The notes beneath the pieces were generated by a model. That model had not been told where the DNA came from, ran no database searches, and was given only the letters and a program-made list of their open reading frames with translations. The translations under genes were made by a program, and so were the position numbers. From positions 26,401-90,400 of the forward strand of contig MU623479.1 in the NCBI GenBank assembly GCA_025201765.1: DNA of 64,000 nucleotides, in the 5' to 3' direction. This document shows, one piece after another, positions 36,276 to 47,400 of the stretch (positions are counted from its first letter, which is position 1; the number at the start of each line of letters is the position of its first letter). The stretch comes from Daldinia sp. FL1419 (Eukaryota > Ascomycota > Sordariomycetes > Xylariales > Hypoxylaceae).

Positions 36276-37351
36276 CTACTCATCCTTGCGGATTAACGAA
36301 TCCGAAGGGTTGACACGTTGTGCCCACTCACTACTCACGAATTAGTTATAAGAAACGGGCAATGGGGTAAAAAGAAAAATGAGACTCACGTCCAGCTGCC
36401 GTCGTAAACTCTTCGGGTCTCAAAAGAACCGTAACCTGCCTCCTCGAGAGCAGTATCAATAACAACTGCCGTTACTCCGGTACCACAAGTTGATATAATT
36501 GGTTTGGACGGATCTACACCTTTCTCTTTAAATAGCTTCTGTAGTTGTTCTTTTGGTAAGAATGCTTTAGTCTCGGGGTCGAGGACGGCACTGAAGGGGA
36601 TGTTGATAGAACCCGGCATATGACCAGACGAGAGACCCTCTCTGGGCTCTGGGTCCTTGCCAGTAAATCTACCATGGGGTCTTGCGTCGATAATCTGGAC
36701 ACCTTCGGAACCTTCCTTATTATGGTCTAAGGCAACCTCTCGCACCTGTTCGAAGCTTGCGACCTGTGTTTCGTCTGTCTTGGGGATTGGATATGGGTTG
36801 CATTCTACGCTGTAGAATTCACCCGACTCCGTGGGAAGACCTTGCTCCACCCACAGCTTGAAGTTGTTTAGAATATGTACTTTAGGGTGGCCGAATACCC
36901 TAAGGGTCCAAGCTACTCTGGGCGCACTAAAAATACCTAATTCCTTCGAGTCGTAAACAACTACTGTATCATCTTTCCGAATACCAAGAGAACTCATTGC
37001 TTCTGCGAATGTCTTGGCGCTGGGGAGCATATGGGGATATGGGCTCCGTTTATCGTTGACTTTATCGAGATCAAAGAAGCGGGCCTTTGGTATTCGCTTC
37101 TCGATGAAGACGTCAATACCTTTTCGTTCATCATTTGGTAAGAACCACGAGGCGCATAGAGGAATAACTCGGGGTTCGGGACTGATAGGTGATGGCGGAC
37201 TTTTCTTTAGAGCGTCTGCCAGCTCAGCTGGGGTCACTAGGTAGGAGGAGGACATATTCCGACGAGGTTCTATGAAACCAATTAGGCATCTCTGGAAGCT
37301 GTGTCTCGGAGAAAAAGCTCGCGTGGAGCGAAATATTGCAAAAGTTGCCAT
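36276..37351 (-). CDS. Thiosulfate/3-mercaptopyruvate sulfurtransferase (rhodanese, Tum1-like)
   Basis: Exon 1 (37351-36390) and a 55-bp last exon (36330-36276) are joined over a 59-bp intron (GTGAGT, TAG), giving 338 residues. The last exon supplies the conserved family ending EWAQRV; without it the frame would stop one codon after GSWT. There are two rhodanese domains. The first (about 37-175) is inactive-type. The second (about 195-325) has the active-site loop CGTGVTA with catalytic Cys289, plus IIDARPHGRFTG. The enzyme transfers sulfane sulfur; the yeast relative Tum1 feeds tRNA thiolation. The first 32 residues are Arg, Phe and Ser-rich without acidic residues until FIEPR, like a mitochondrial presequence. 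A second ATG at 37255 (MSSSYLVTP) begins at the usual cytosolic start, suggesting dual localisation. Confidence 0.93.
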
Positions 37352-38144
37352 AGCTAGACCGCTCTTTTATGCGATTTATGCACGATATGGGTCGATTGTG
37401 AAGCCTTGTATTCGAATGTGATGATACTTAGAAAATGAGATTATTCTGGGCGGGTGAGGTCCGGTCGTCGCTTAGAAGTGAGCAATCCAGATCGGCACCT
37501 CGCCCGAAGAGAGATCGTGGGTAACGGTAGTCTAGTAGAAGAAATGTGACGCTCGGATGATCAAATAGGTTTTAATTTGTCTAAGAGCTTTGGGGAAATT
37601 GTTATGGTGCGGGGTCTTGGGCTTTTTTTTTTCTTTCTTAAAAGTACCTACTGTTCGTGGCTTCCTTTGTTCAACCAAAATACCAATAGGCGTCAATGAT
37701 TTTGCGTAACGCAAGAACGAACAGCTTGTATAAGCTTTGAAATGGCTCGTGAAGTTGAAATGTTTATTCTCCAATTACGAAGTGGCTGCCCGATAAGCAA
37801 GGTTTGTACCTGATCATAAGAGGTTGACTCGCAGGACTGACAACTTGCTATCTGCTATCTATGAAATATAATTATGGAGTACATCCCACTAACGTCAGGT
37901 GTGATGCCGAAGAGCCCGACACATCGCGCTAATTTGATTGATAGTACATTCGGGTAAGTTCATATAATACGGGTTCATTACATACTTGCGTATACTCTAA
38001 ACTAGTTAACCGATTTTAGCTGTTGTAATTAACTGTGTTATAAACAATAATACAAATACGCCAGCACATAACAAAATAAGACATCCTGAAGAATACCACC
38101 ACAAACGAGGGTTTTAGATACCAGAAACCGAATCGACACCCACC
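37352..38144. promoter_or_regulatory. Divergent promoter region of rhodanese and apc11
   Basis: 793 bp lie between the rhodanese start (-) and the apc11 start (+). No gene was recognised. The interval presumably contains both promoters; no specific sites were identified. Confidence 0.45.
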
Positions 38145-38657
38145 ATGAAAGTCAAAATAAAGCAGTGGAACGCAGTCGCAACGTGGAGATGGGATCTCCC
38201 AGAAGATGATGTCTGCGGTATTTGTCAAGTCCATTTTGATGGGACGTGTCCTGCTTGCAAATATCCTGGAGATGATTGCAGTCTTCGTACGTTATAATAT
38301 CACGCGTCTTTACCCGGGAATCAAAGAGACGTTTGGCTGATTCTTCTCAGTATCAGGAAAATGTGGCCACAATTTTCATATGGTCTGTATTAAGCAAAAA
38401 AAAAAAAAAATCCCTGGTAGAAAATACGTGTGCTAACATTATGAAAAAGCATTGTATCATGGAATGGATAAAACAGGACTCTGCTAAAGGACAATGCCCT
38501 ATGTGTCGACAAAGTAGGTTGACTTCTCTCCTCTTCGCAATAGTTAATATTCTTGTAGCTAATACGTCGTGTTATTCTAGAGTTCGAATGGGGAACGGAT
38601 AGGGAAACAACTCACCAGCCAGATGATGGTGAGCTGGACCTCAACGACATCCAGTAA
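38145..38657 (+). CDS. apc11: Anaphase-promoting complex subunit 11 (RING-H2)
   Basis: Four small exons, 38145-38286, 38351-38382, 38450-38513 and 38581-38657, encode 104 residues, the normal Apc11 length. The start MKVKIKQWNAVATWRWD is diagnostic. The RING-H2 ligands follow in order: CGICQ, CPACKYPGDDC, CGHNFHM, HCIMEWI and CPMCRQ. Apc11 is the catalytic RING subunit of the APC/C, recruiting an E2 to ubiquitylate cyclins and securin. Introns are 64, 67 and 67 bp; donors are GTACGT, GTCTGT and GTAGGT, and the second has a GCTAAC branch. The 32-bp second exon and a 14-base A-run in the second intron make this gene easy to miss. The acidic C-terminal tail after KFEWG extends about 20 residues beyond the RING. 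Confidence 0.95.
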
Positions 38658-39215
38658 AATGTATATGAGAGTCGCTGGATATATTTTAGTCTAATATGAT
38701 AATGCCGGCTTGTATAAGAGGGTGTCCGTTCTTATTATCACAAGGCTATTTTCATTTGCTTTCTACTTGAGAAGGAGTTAGGAGGTTATCGATAGTAAGT
38801 AATATCACGTAGCATTATTACCTAAAAGTTACTTATATTTAATGAGGGTATAGACAAATTCGACTCCGAATACTGATTATGTTACATCTAAAGGATCAAA
38901 CACCTATCCGCCCCTGCATTTGGTAGGTATTTTTATTTTCTTACCGGGATACAAAGCTTCCCTTTCCCCACAAAGGTACCGATAAGATAGAAGCTACAAA
39001 TAGCTTATGTAGTTAAAGTCGAGTGAACTAAGCTGCTAAGGCTTGTTTGAGTGGATCCTTGGTCAAGGCACAATACATACCTCGCACGGCTTGCAGCTTG
39101 CATGACACCACCTGCAGTCTTCCATCACTAAAGGTACCTCTGCCTATCAGCAAAAACTCTTGGGTCCTTTTTTTTTTTTTTTTTTTTTTTTCTCTACCTA
39201 TTAACTTTCCAATGC
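38658..39215. other. Intergenic with poly-T tract
   Basis: This is the spacer between apc11 and the next plus-strand gene. A 24-base T-run (39168-39191) lies just before the following start codon. No gene was recognised. Confidence 0.6.
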
Positions 39216-40046
39216 ATGGACCTTCGGAGCCATGATGCGCCAGCTTCTTCAACACTTCCATCCGGACTTCTTCTCCGCTTCTTTCGTACACGCAGCCCTC
39301 TCCATGACACTTCAATACCGGCTTTCAAGATGACGGAATCTCCATCAGAACAGCCGCCGATGGCGGACACTTATCACGACCAAGATCACTCGCCGCATCC
39401 GTTTGCGCCCATCTTCACCCTTGTGAACAATACATCGACGCGTACAACCCATCATCCACATGTGCGCTACATCTTCAGCGACGATGATCCAGACATCCTA
39501 ACACAAGCATTAGTCGAACTTGACGCCGGTACCGACGGAACCACTTCCGACCCAGCCTTATCCAACAGAGCCATGGTATTAGACTTGGCACTCGACGCAA
39601 CAGGGGGATATAACGTTGCTTGGGCCTCAAGCTTATCGCCTTCCTGGGCAGTACTAGATGCGCAACTCAGCCGGATAGCCCCTCCATCCGATGGGGGAAT
39701 CGATAACGGCAACGAAGGGGGGGATAATAACAATCGATCTGATCGCCTTATGTTGAAAGTTGAAGGCATAGAAAGCAATAGTCTCGGCTCGGAGGGTGGG
39801 CTATCTGGGGATGCAAGCAGACACGGCTCAGGCAGTGGAAGCGGTGGTGGAAGTGGCCAGCATGATCGTGACCGAGGAGAAGTCGAAGATTATACCAGTT
39901 TGGTGGATAAATTTGATAAGCATATGACCACCCTGCGAAAATTAGTCGATGCTAGCGAGGAGAGGCAACGAAGGACGGCTGCAGACACCTATGCGATAAC
40001 GGAGCCCACACAAGAAATAGGAGATAGAGCTCAACCGGCGAATTGA
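39216..40046 (+). CDS. Conserved unknown fungal protein, acidic, Gly/Ser-rich C-terminal half
   Basis: A single exon of 276 residues. I do not recognise a named family. The N-terminal half has an ordered-looking core (PFAPIFTLVNNT, VRYIFSDDDPDIL, AMVLDLALDATGGYNVAWA, WAVLDAQLSRI) suggesting a small beta-rich fold. The C-terminal half is acidic with a GSGSGSGGGSG linker and ends in a short predicted helix (LVDKFDKHMTTLRKLVDASEERQRR). The start is uncertain: ATG 39216 adds 38 basic residues, while ATG 39330 (MTESPSEQ) has a better context and lies in front of the conserved part. There is no signal peptide or membrane helix in the core. It is probably a real gene because of codon-level continuity and the conserved-looking core. 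Confidence 0.75.
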   Translation: MDLRSHDAPASSTLPSGLLLRFFRTRSPLHDTSIPAFKMTESPSEQPPMADTYHDQDHSPHPFAPIFTLVNNTSTRTTHHPHVRYIFSDDDPDILTQALVELDAGTDGTTSDPALSNRAMVLDLALDATGGYNVAWASSLSPSWAVLDAQLSRIAPPSDGGIDNGNEGGDNNNRSDRLMLKVEGIESNSLGSEGGLSGDASRHGSGSGSGGGSGQHDRDRGEVEDYTSLVDKFDKHMTTLRKLVDASEERQRRTAADTYAITEPTQEIGDRAQPAN

Positions 40047-42061
40047 GAGATTCAGATTAAATTGCGATTCATCAGACGGGAAGTTCGAACAACGCAATAA
40101 GTTCACTATTGGGAGGCTCCTTTATTATTATTTTCTAATTCTTTAAAAATTTTTTATTTAAAATTTTTTTTTAGAAAGACGGGCGGAAGCATCTAGTCGA
40201 AGGGCACACAACGAAGAACGGTGAACAGGATTACAGAACTGCAGATCGTCGCCTCGATCGGAAGAGCGTCATACGGAACTTGGGAGCCAAGGCGTGTGGC
40301 TTAAGCCTTTCCGTGGAGATTTTAGGTATGAATGGTTCGTGATTTAGGATAGGCACCATTTTCAGCATTACCACGCCCCGTCTGTGGAACGAGCCAGAGA
40401 GGGCATTGTCTAGACGCTGATATCAGCATACATCAAAGATCTTACTCGGAAACCGCAGCCTGGAGCTGTTTGGTGCGTTGATTGATCTTGTGATTGGTAT
40501 ACTATGCGCTCCGTACCGTTTTGTCCTATCATGATCGTGAATCTATAACCTAAATATTATCCAGCAACTTAGCAATTCGATTAGGTCCCGACTTACAATA
40601 TTTAATTGAAATGTGCCAGTGTGAAGATACTAGACGTTACTAGGTGCCATTGGTGGAATATTCGTCTTCAACGTCCTATTTTGAATGCTACCACAGCTAC
40701 TACTCCCTTCCCTTCTATCCCATTATAGCTCTATCGACTGGGCAAAGCACTCTCTCTTATTGGGGTCTCGCATATCTTAACTTCTTTTGCCTAGTACTTA
40801 AAAGACTCGTTCCGATGATCAGCAACAATCATAATGGGTATACGCTCGGCGTTATATCAAATTAATATTAGTATACCGAAGTCCACATGGCAGCAAGGAT
40901 AGGGTCATTATGGCTTCGAGTAAGGGTGGAGGTTAGACTTGGAAGTTCTAGAATAGGTCTTAGTTTAGCTCTTATTAGAAACCCTACATAGATCAATGTA
41001 TCGAAACTTCAATTCGAGGTCTGATACGCCTAGGTGCAATGTATCTACGTATTCGTTGTTTTTGTTGCACTCAAATTTTATGAGGTATTCCAAGGTCCTG
41101 TCGTCTTTCTGCTTGAATCTAGGTACATATCCTTGGGTATGAGTAGGTACCTCTAATAGGTAACTCGATAAATAAATTAGTACCACAGCTGACCGCATCA
41201 GCACATATATCTCTAACGGCCCAGTGTTATTTGTTCATAAACATCATTTGGTTTAATTGCTAGTCATCACTTTATTATAGTAAATCGCAACCTTGAGATC
41301 TGGAAAATCGGCATGCATGTACGATCGGAATCCTCCTTGGCATCCGCACTGCCATATGTAATTTCCATTTTGGTACGTAATGAACAAGGTTCCCAAACCG
41401 GGGATCGAAGTCCACCAAATCCACCATTGACGATTGCGACTCCATTCCCAACCCCTGGCAATTCATAAAACTGGTAAACCTCAGCCACCGAGCCAACCAC
41501 CGCTCGTCCTCCGAGACCTCTTTGAAACGCTTATTTGTAACAAAGTCTGCCGCAGATTTGCGATTGCGACACGCTACAACTAAATTACTACCACCATACA
41601 ACGTTTGACACTTACACCATTTTACACACTCACACACATACGCGCGAAGCACCTGTCCAGGCTCCCTCCTCTCTCTCACCCGTCTTTCCTCGTATCGATT
41701 ATATCGATAAAAATCTCGTCCGTTGTCTAGGCAAAGCAAGGTTTTTAAAAAAGAGACTCCATTCAAATAAATACAAATCACCTTGCTCTTTACTTACAAA
41801 CGGAAAGGCTTGGCATACATCCTCTCTTCATTCTTTTGTTTGTTCCCGTCTCTTATTTTATTTCTTATTCCTCGGCTGGCCTGGACCGGCGATTGTAGTT
41901 GCTGCGCATTCTACGGCCGTTGATTTGTGTTCTATTCTCTTCTCTTCTTTTTTTTTTCTTCGAGTCCTACGTTGTTATCGTATTTCTACGCTATTGGGAA
42001 TTTTCCTCACATCGCATCGTGATACCCCCAGGAGGAAGAATAAGACAAAAAAAAGGGCACA
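40047..42061. other. Intergenic and leader region upstream of the RCR-like gene
   Basis: 2 kb without a recognisable gene. An AT-only stretch occurs at 40120-40175. The part nearest the next gene (41640-42060) is pyrimidine-rich on the plus strand and is probably promoter plus 5' UTR. A minus-strand frame of 168 codons (41275-41781) has no ATG at its opening and no signature. Confidence 0.55.
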
Positions 42062-42702
42062 ATGTTCGGAAAGACACGCATCCCGCCCTATGCTCCTTCG
42101 GGAGCCAAAGTAGTACCCCGACAGTATGTCGAGGAGAATGGTCATTATGTGTGGTTTTGGTATACTCGGGTACGTATTCGCATATCACGGTTCTGGAAGT
42201 CTTTCTAACAATAACTACAGACAGGCGTGATCGTTAAATGGTCGCTCTTCCTGGGTATTCTCTTACTACTCATGCTGTACCTCGTCTTCGGTCGTATGCA
42301 CGCTAGAAAACGCATCAGGGCCGGCCAGAAGCCTATGGCCTACCACGGCGTATGTAGAATCTCTATTCCCACCACCTACTTGGCAGTTCAACTAACATAC
42401 CGCAGTGGCTACTTTCCCGCCAAGAGCGAGGCACCGTCGACCCCCGATATGCCTGGCCTCAAGCTTCCTATACAACCTACCAACCTGGTCCAGGATACGG
42501 CGCCGCTAACTTCGGCATGCACCCCGTGCCCCCGCCCGTCTACGACCCCAACAACCGACCCCCAATGTACGAAGGAGGTCCGCCGCCGATGGGAGGCACT
42601 AAGATCGACCCCTACCAGACCGGCGTAGAACCCACTCGGCAACCCGCGGGTGAAGACTACGCGCCGCCTCCCGGGCCGCCGCCTTCTGCTGCGCAGAGGT
42701 AA
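42062..42702 (+). CDS. RCR-like single-pass membrane protein with two PPxY motifs
   Basis: Three exons, 42062-42169, 42221-42349 and 42406-42702 (phase 0 throughout), encode 177 residues. A short lumenal or extracellular N terminus (MFGKTRIPPYAPSG) precedes one transmembrane helix at about residues 41-60 (VKWSLFLGILLLLMLYLVF). A basic stop-transfer patch (RKRIR) and a Pro/Tyr-rich cytosolic tail follow. The tail holds two PPxY motifs, PPVY (122-125) and PPMY (131-134), which bind WW domains of Rsp5/Nedd4-type ubiquitin ligases. This architecture matches the yeast Rcr1/Rcr2 family, involved in plasma-membrane protein trafficking and chitin deposition. Introns are 51 bp (GTACGT) and 56 bp (GTATGT, CTAAC branch). 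The RCR assignment rests on architecture and partial sequence resemblance. Confidence 0.85.
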
Positions 42703-43119
42703 ATGGTCAGCTGATTAGGAGTGTATGAGTACGCAGGCGTTTATGGCACTTAATGTTGGAAAGAAGGAAATGAAATTCACGGGAGGGTTTGCAAACTCGG
42801 AGAACTTGCCGACAAATTTCATACCCAAAGTTTGCATGCACGTACGTAACAAGAAATTAGCATTAAATATGACGAATGCCTTGTACAAGTTTTGCGTGTA
42901 CATAATATAATAATCTCATTGTAGCCTTATATGGATGAAGCGCTACCAAAGTGTTGCACATCAACAGAATAATACCCTAAATAGGTGCCGGTAACTTGCG
43001 CCCTTAATACGCCTTGACCCAAGAATGAGCACCCAGGTTCCTTTTAGTATTGCGCCTGTCCGTCGCCAGGGTATCTATAAAATTAGCCAAACTCCGTATA
43101 CGTATTATTCGTCATCTGT
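42703..43119. other. Convergent intergenic region
   Basis: 3' flanks of the RCR-like gene (+) and the next minus-strand gene. A 61-codon plus-strand frame has no signature. Nothing else seen. Confidence 0.6.
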
Positions 43120-44124
43120 CTAGTCCACCTGCATCGCGTCTGGGTCGTCATTGGAGACGAAGCCAAATCCGTTCTGATTCGCGAATCCATTTGTAGTAAG
43201 TGGTATACTTGGCTCATTAAATGCGGATGAGATGGGTGGGTTCGAGGGTATATATTGTTGTTCACGCTCCTCCTTTTGTTTGTCCCGGGCCCTTTGTCTG
43301 GCTTCTATGATGGCTCTCCTCACGCTGTCCTGCTCCTCGGGTACCGTCAAGGACGTGGGCTCCCTGTACAAAACTAATTGCATGCCTGCAATCTCGCCGT
43401 CCTTGTTTGCTAGAACCGAGGGTGGAATTCTGTTCTGCATAAGGTGCTTCTCAATGTCAGGTATAAAGACGAGACGACCGTCGGGTTCGGATTCGGTATC
43501 GGAGAGCTCGTCGTCTAGATTGTAGATATACACCTTGTGCTTCGAGTCGTCGAGCTGCATGGTATCATTTTCGGGGATTTGTGTTAGCTCGGTGCACTCG
43601 GTAGGCCTGAGCTTGGGACTCTCGACCGGGACGTAAAGCTTCTGTCCATTTTGTTCTATCGAGGGAAACGGTGTAAGTGAGGATGCATTGGTTATAATTG
43701 GTCGGGAACGGGTTGCAACATAGGTATAGAACTTACCAAGATTGAGAAGACTTAGCCTCTTGGATAACCTCTCGTTATCCTGGGACTCAGCTTTCCTCTT
43801 GCGCATCTTGCGCATTCCTGCTCCGACATTGAGATTTTGTTGATTATGTGGTTGTAACAAATCGAAGCTGTGGGAATTGTAGACGTTGGGGTTGGAATTA
43901 GGGAAAGGGAAATAGTTAGCATTGGTAGAAGCGTCGATAGAAGCCCCATTGATGGAAGCGCCTGGAATGGCGGAAGTAGGCGCTACAGCAGCGGTAGCGG
44001 GGAAATGCATAGGTTTAGGATTGGCCTGTAAATGCTGTGGACTGTATGGATGCGGGTTGTAAGGGTTGTATGGATAACCGGAAAGTCCAAAGGCAGTCGA
44101 GCTAGGTCCAATTTCGACATCCAT
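43120..44124 (-). CDS. Conserved unknown fungal protein, probably nuclear
   Basis: Two exons, 44124-43737 and 43655-43120, give 307 residues. The intron (81 bp, GTAAGT, TAG) is a multiple of three and has no stop, so an unspliced reading of 334 residues is also open. Splicing is preferred because it yields NLEQNGQKLYVPVE without an odd basic insert. Residues 1-100 are Pro, Asn and Tyr-rich and disordered. A basic NLS-like patch lies at 105-111 (RKMRKRK). The conserved-looking part is KHKVYIYNLDDELSDTE followed by GRLVFIPDIEKHLMQNRIPPSVL, then a charged helix (RRAIIEARQRARDKQKEERE). I do not recognise a named family. Nuclear location is inferred from the basic patch. Confidence 0.8.
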   Translation of the reverse strand: MDVEIGPSSTAFGLSGYPYNPYNPHPYSPQHLQANPKPMHFPATAAVAPTSAIPGASINGASIDASTNANYFPFPNSNPNVYNSHSFDLLQPHNQQNLNVGAGMRKMRKRKAESQDNERLSKRLSLLNLGKFYTYVATRSRPIITNASSLTPFPSIEQNGQKLYVPVESPKLRPTECTELTQIPENDTMQLDDSKHKVYIYNLDDELSDTESEPDGRLVFIPDIEKHLMQNRIPPSVLANKDGEIAGMQLVLYREPTSLTVPEEQDSVRRAIIEARQRARDKQKEEREQQYIPSNPPISSAFNEPSIPLTTNGFANQNGFGFVSNDDPDAMQVD

Positions 44125-44403
44125 GGTCGCTTTTTTGTTATCCGATTAATTTCTTTATCTTTTGATCCCCTCTTATCAATGGAAGTACTCAATTGACCCA
44201 ATCGAAGTACCGGCGTATAAGTCCTGCTGGCAATGATATTGATTATTCGATAATTAAATCGATAAGCTTTTCTTATGAAATATGATTCCGAAATCGCAGT
44301 GTTGAATTGAGTGAGTAATAAGATCGGGTACCTAGGTAGGTAGGGTGTTAACAAATCTTTTTTTTAGGGGTCCAAAGTGCGGTTTTTTAAGCGTCTAAAT
44401 CGA
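44125..44403. promoter_or_regulatory. Divergent promoter region of the nuclear unknown and AlaRS
   Basis: 280 bp between ATG 44124 (-) and ATG 44404 (+). It includes a degenerate TAGG repeat and a T-run just upstream of 44370. Transcription from two starts would explain the two AlaRS forms; this is inferred. Confidence 0.4.
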
Positions 44404-47400
44404 ATGAAAATCCAACACGGCGGAGGGTCGCCGTTTATAGGCGGCGCATTGTTGAGTCACTCTTGTAGAAGTTTCTATCCTTTTTCTACGCACCCGGCCG
44501 CAAACAATCTTCGGCCGGCTTCTAGTCGATCCAGTTACTCCACCACAACGAATAAGCCTGTATTCTTTTCTCGCTTACACTTTTTTCTTTCTTGTTCAAC
44601 TGCATACCGATTTCGATACTCGACAACAAGAGCATACAGTAAAGTCGCCGTCATGGGCGAGCCAAAGTGGACCGGTGTGGGCGTTCGCAGGACTTTTTTC
44701 GAATTCTTCGAGAAAAACGGACATACGATAGGTACGCAACGCCACGATATATACCACTCAGATGGATAATATTTTTTTTTTCTGAAAAACATGCGAATGC
44801 ATCCTATGTATTATTTCGATATTTATCTACTAGATGATATACTTTAATATACTAATCTCTATCGTTTTCCTTAGTGCCCTCGTCGCCTGTTGTGCCTCAT
44901 AATGACCCCACCCTACTCTTCACCAATGCGGGCATGAACCAGTTTAAGCCTATATTCTTGGGTACTATTTCCGATTCGGACGATATGTCCAAGCTGAAGC
45001 GCGCCGTCGACACTCAGAAATGCATACGCGCTGGTGGAAAGCACAATGTATGATACCTCCCCGATCCGATCCTGTCAATGTATTTGGTTCTAACGACGAA
45101 AACCACGCAGGACCTCGACGAGTGAGTCTAGTAGCGGATTTACTTAGTTACTGCCGAATTTTTATACACATGCTAACGGGGAATTCAGTGTCGGCAAAGA
45201 TAGTTATCACCATGTAGGCGCATGCGCTTATCCTTTAGACATCTTTAAAATACTAACCTGTATCGTAGACCTTCTTCGAGATGTTGGGTAATTGGTCCTT
45301 TGGCGATTATTTCAAGAAGGAGGCGATAGGATGGTCGTGGGAGCTTCTCACCAAGGTGTATGGATTGGACCCCGCGAGACTCTACGTCACATATTTCGAA
45401 GGCAACCCCGCCATGAACCTCGAACCCGACTTGGAAGCCAAGGAATTGTGGAGATTTGTTGGTGTACCCGAAGATCACATCCTACCCGGTAACATGAAGG
45501 ACAATTTCTGGGAGATGGGCGACCAGGGCCCTTGCGGTCCTTGCAGTGAGGTTCACTACGACAAAGTTGGAGGTCGCAATGCCGCACACCTGGTCAACCA
45601 AGACGACCCCTTAGTCGTGGAGATCTGGAATAACGTCTTTATTCAATTCGACCGTCAGAAGGATGGATCTCTCAAGTCTTTGCCGGCAAAGCACGTTGAT
45701 ACGGGAATGGGTTTCGAACGATTAGTATCTGCACTTCAGAACAAGAGCTCGAACTACGCAACTGATATCTTCACGCCCCTTTTCGACAAGATTCAGGAAG
45801 TCACGGGAGCACGACCATACACTGACAAGTATGGCAAAGATGACGTGGACGGTATTGACACTGCTTATCGTGTAGTAGCTGACCACATACGACTACTCAC
45901 CTTCGCCATCTCAGATGGTGCTGTGCCTAACAATGAGGGCAGAGGTTACGTTGTCCGTCGTGTGCTGCGAAGAGGATCGCGCTATGCCCGAAAGTATTTC
46001 AACGCGGAAATTGGTTCGTTCTTCTCTAAGATCCTACCCGCACTTGTTGCCCAGATGGGTGAACAATTCCCGGAGATTATCAAGAAGCAGCAAGACATCA
46101 AGGAGATATTAGACGAGGAAGAAGAGGCCTTCGCTAGGACATTGGACCGTGGAGAGAAGCAATTTGAAAAATATGCGGCTCAGGCGGCCAGCAGCGGAAC
46201 AAAGAAGCTGTCTGGAGCAGATGTTTGGAGGTTGTATGACACTTTCGGTTTCCCAGAAGATCTGACTAAACTTATGGCTGAGGAACGGGGTCTCGAGACC
46301 GATGAGGGCGAGATTGCCATCGCCAGAGAGAAGGCTCGAGAGGCTAGTAAGGCCGTAAAGGAGGCCGTTCAAACTTTTGCCAAGTTGAACGTCCACCAAA
46401 TTGCCGAATTAAAGGATAAGTTGCAAGTCCCTGTCCCAGATGATGAGCCTAAGTTTATGAAGGGTGACACGACCGGAAAGGTTCAACTCATCTACACAGG
46501 CACCGACTTCATCAAGTCGACCAAGGACCTCCCACCTAATACCCCCTTCGGTCTTCTACTAGATAGAACCAACTTCTATGCCGAGCAAGGTGGTCAGGTC
46601 GCCGACACCGGTAGAATTGTCATCGACGACGTTGCAGAGTTCGAAGTACATGATGTTCAGCAATTTGGAGGATATATAATTCATAACGGATTCTTGAAGT
46701 ATGGAGAGCTCAAGGCCGGGGATGAGGTTATTTGCGAATATGACGAACTGAGGAGACAACCTATTCGCAACAACCACACCGGCACGCATATTCTTAATCA
46801 CTCTCTACGAGAAGTGCTAGGTGAAGAGGTCAACCAGAAAGGTTCGTTAGTCGACCAAGACAAGCTCCGATTCGACTTCTCGCACAAGGCAGCTGTTACT
46901 CTCCCCGAACTCAGGAAGATCGAACATTTATCGAATGAGTATATTCGACAAAACTGCAAGATCTACTCCAAGGATGTTGAGCTCGACTTGGCAAAGAAGA
47001 TTAACGGTGTCCGCGCCGTTTTCGGCGAAACATACCCTAATCCTGTACGAGTAGTATCGGTTGGTATCGATGTCGATATGTTACTCGAGGCGCCAGAGAA
47101 CCCCGAATGGCGAAAGGTTAGCGTCGAATTCTGTGGCGGTACGCATGTCGACCAGACTGGTATCATCAAGGATCTAGTCATCGTGGAAGAGAGCGGTATC
47201 GCCAAGGGTATTCGCCGCATTGTAGCATATACTGGTGATTCTGCGCACCGTGTGCAACGCGAGGCCGAAGAGTTTTCCAAGCGCATCGCTGCTATCGGTG
47301 CTCTACCCTTTGGCCCTGAGAAAGAGGCCGAAGTCAAGCAGGCTACGGTAGATCTTAACAATCTCGTCGTATCTACCCTGACAAAGGAAGATTTGAAGAC

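Noticed and set aside
41275..41781. 168-codon minus-strand frame
   Set aside because: There is no ATG at the opening and no recognisable domain. It lies in the leader region of the RCR-like gene.
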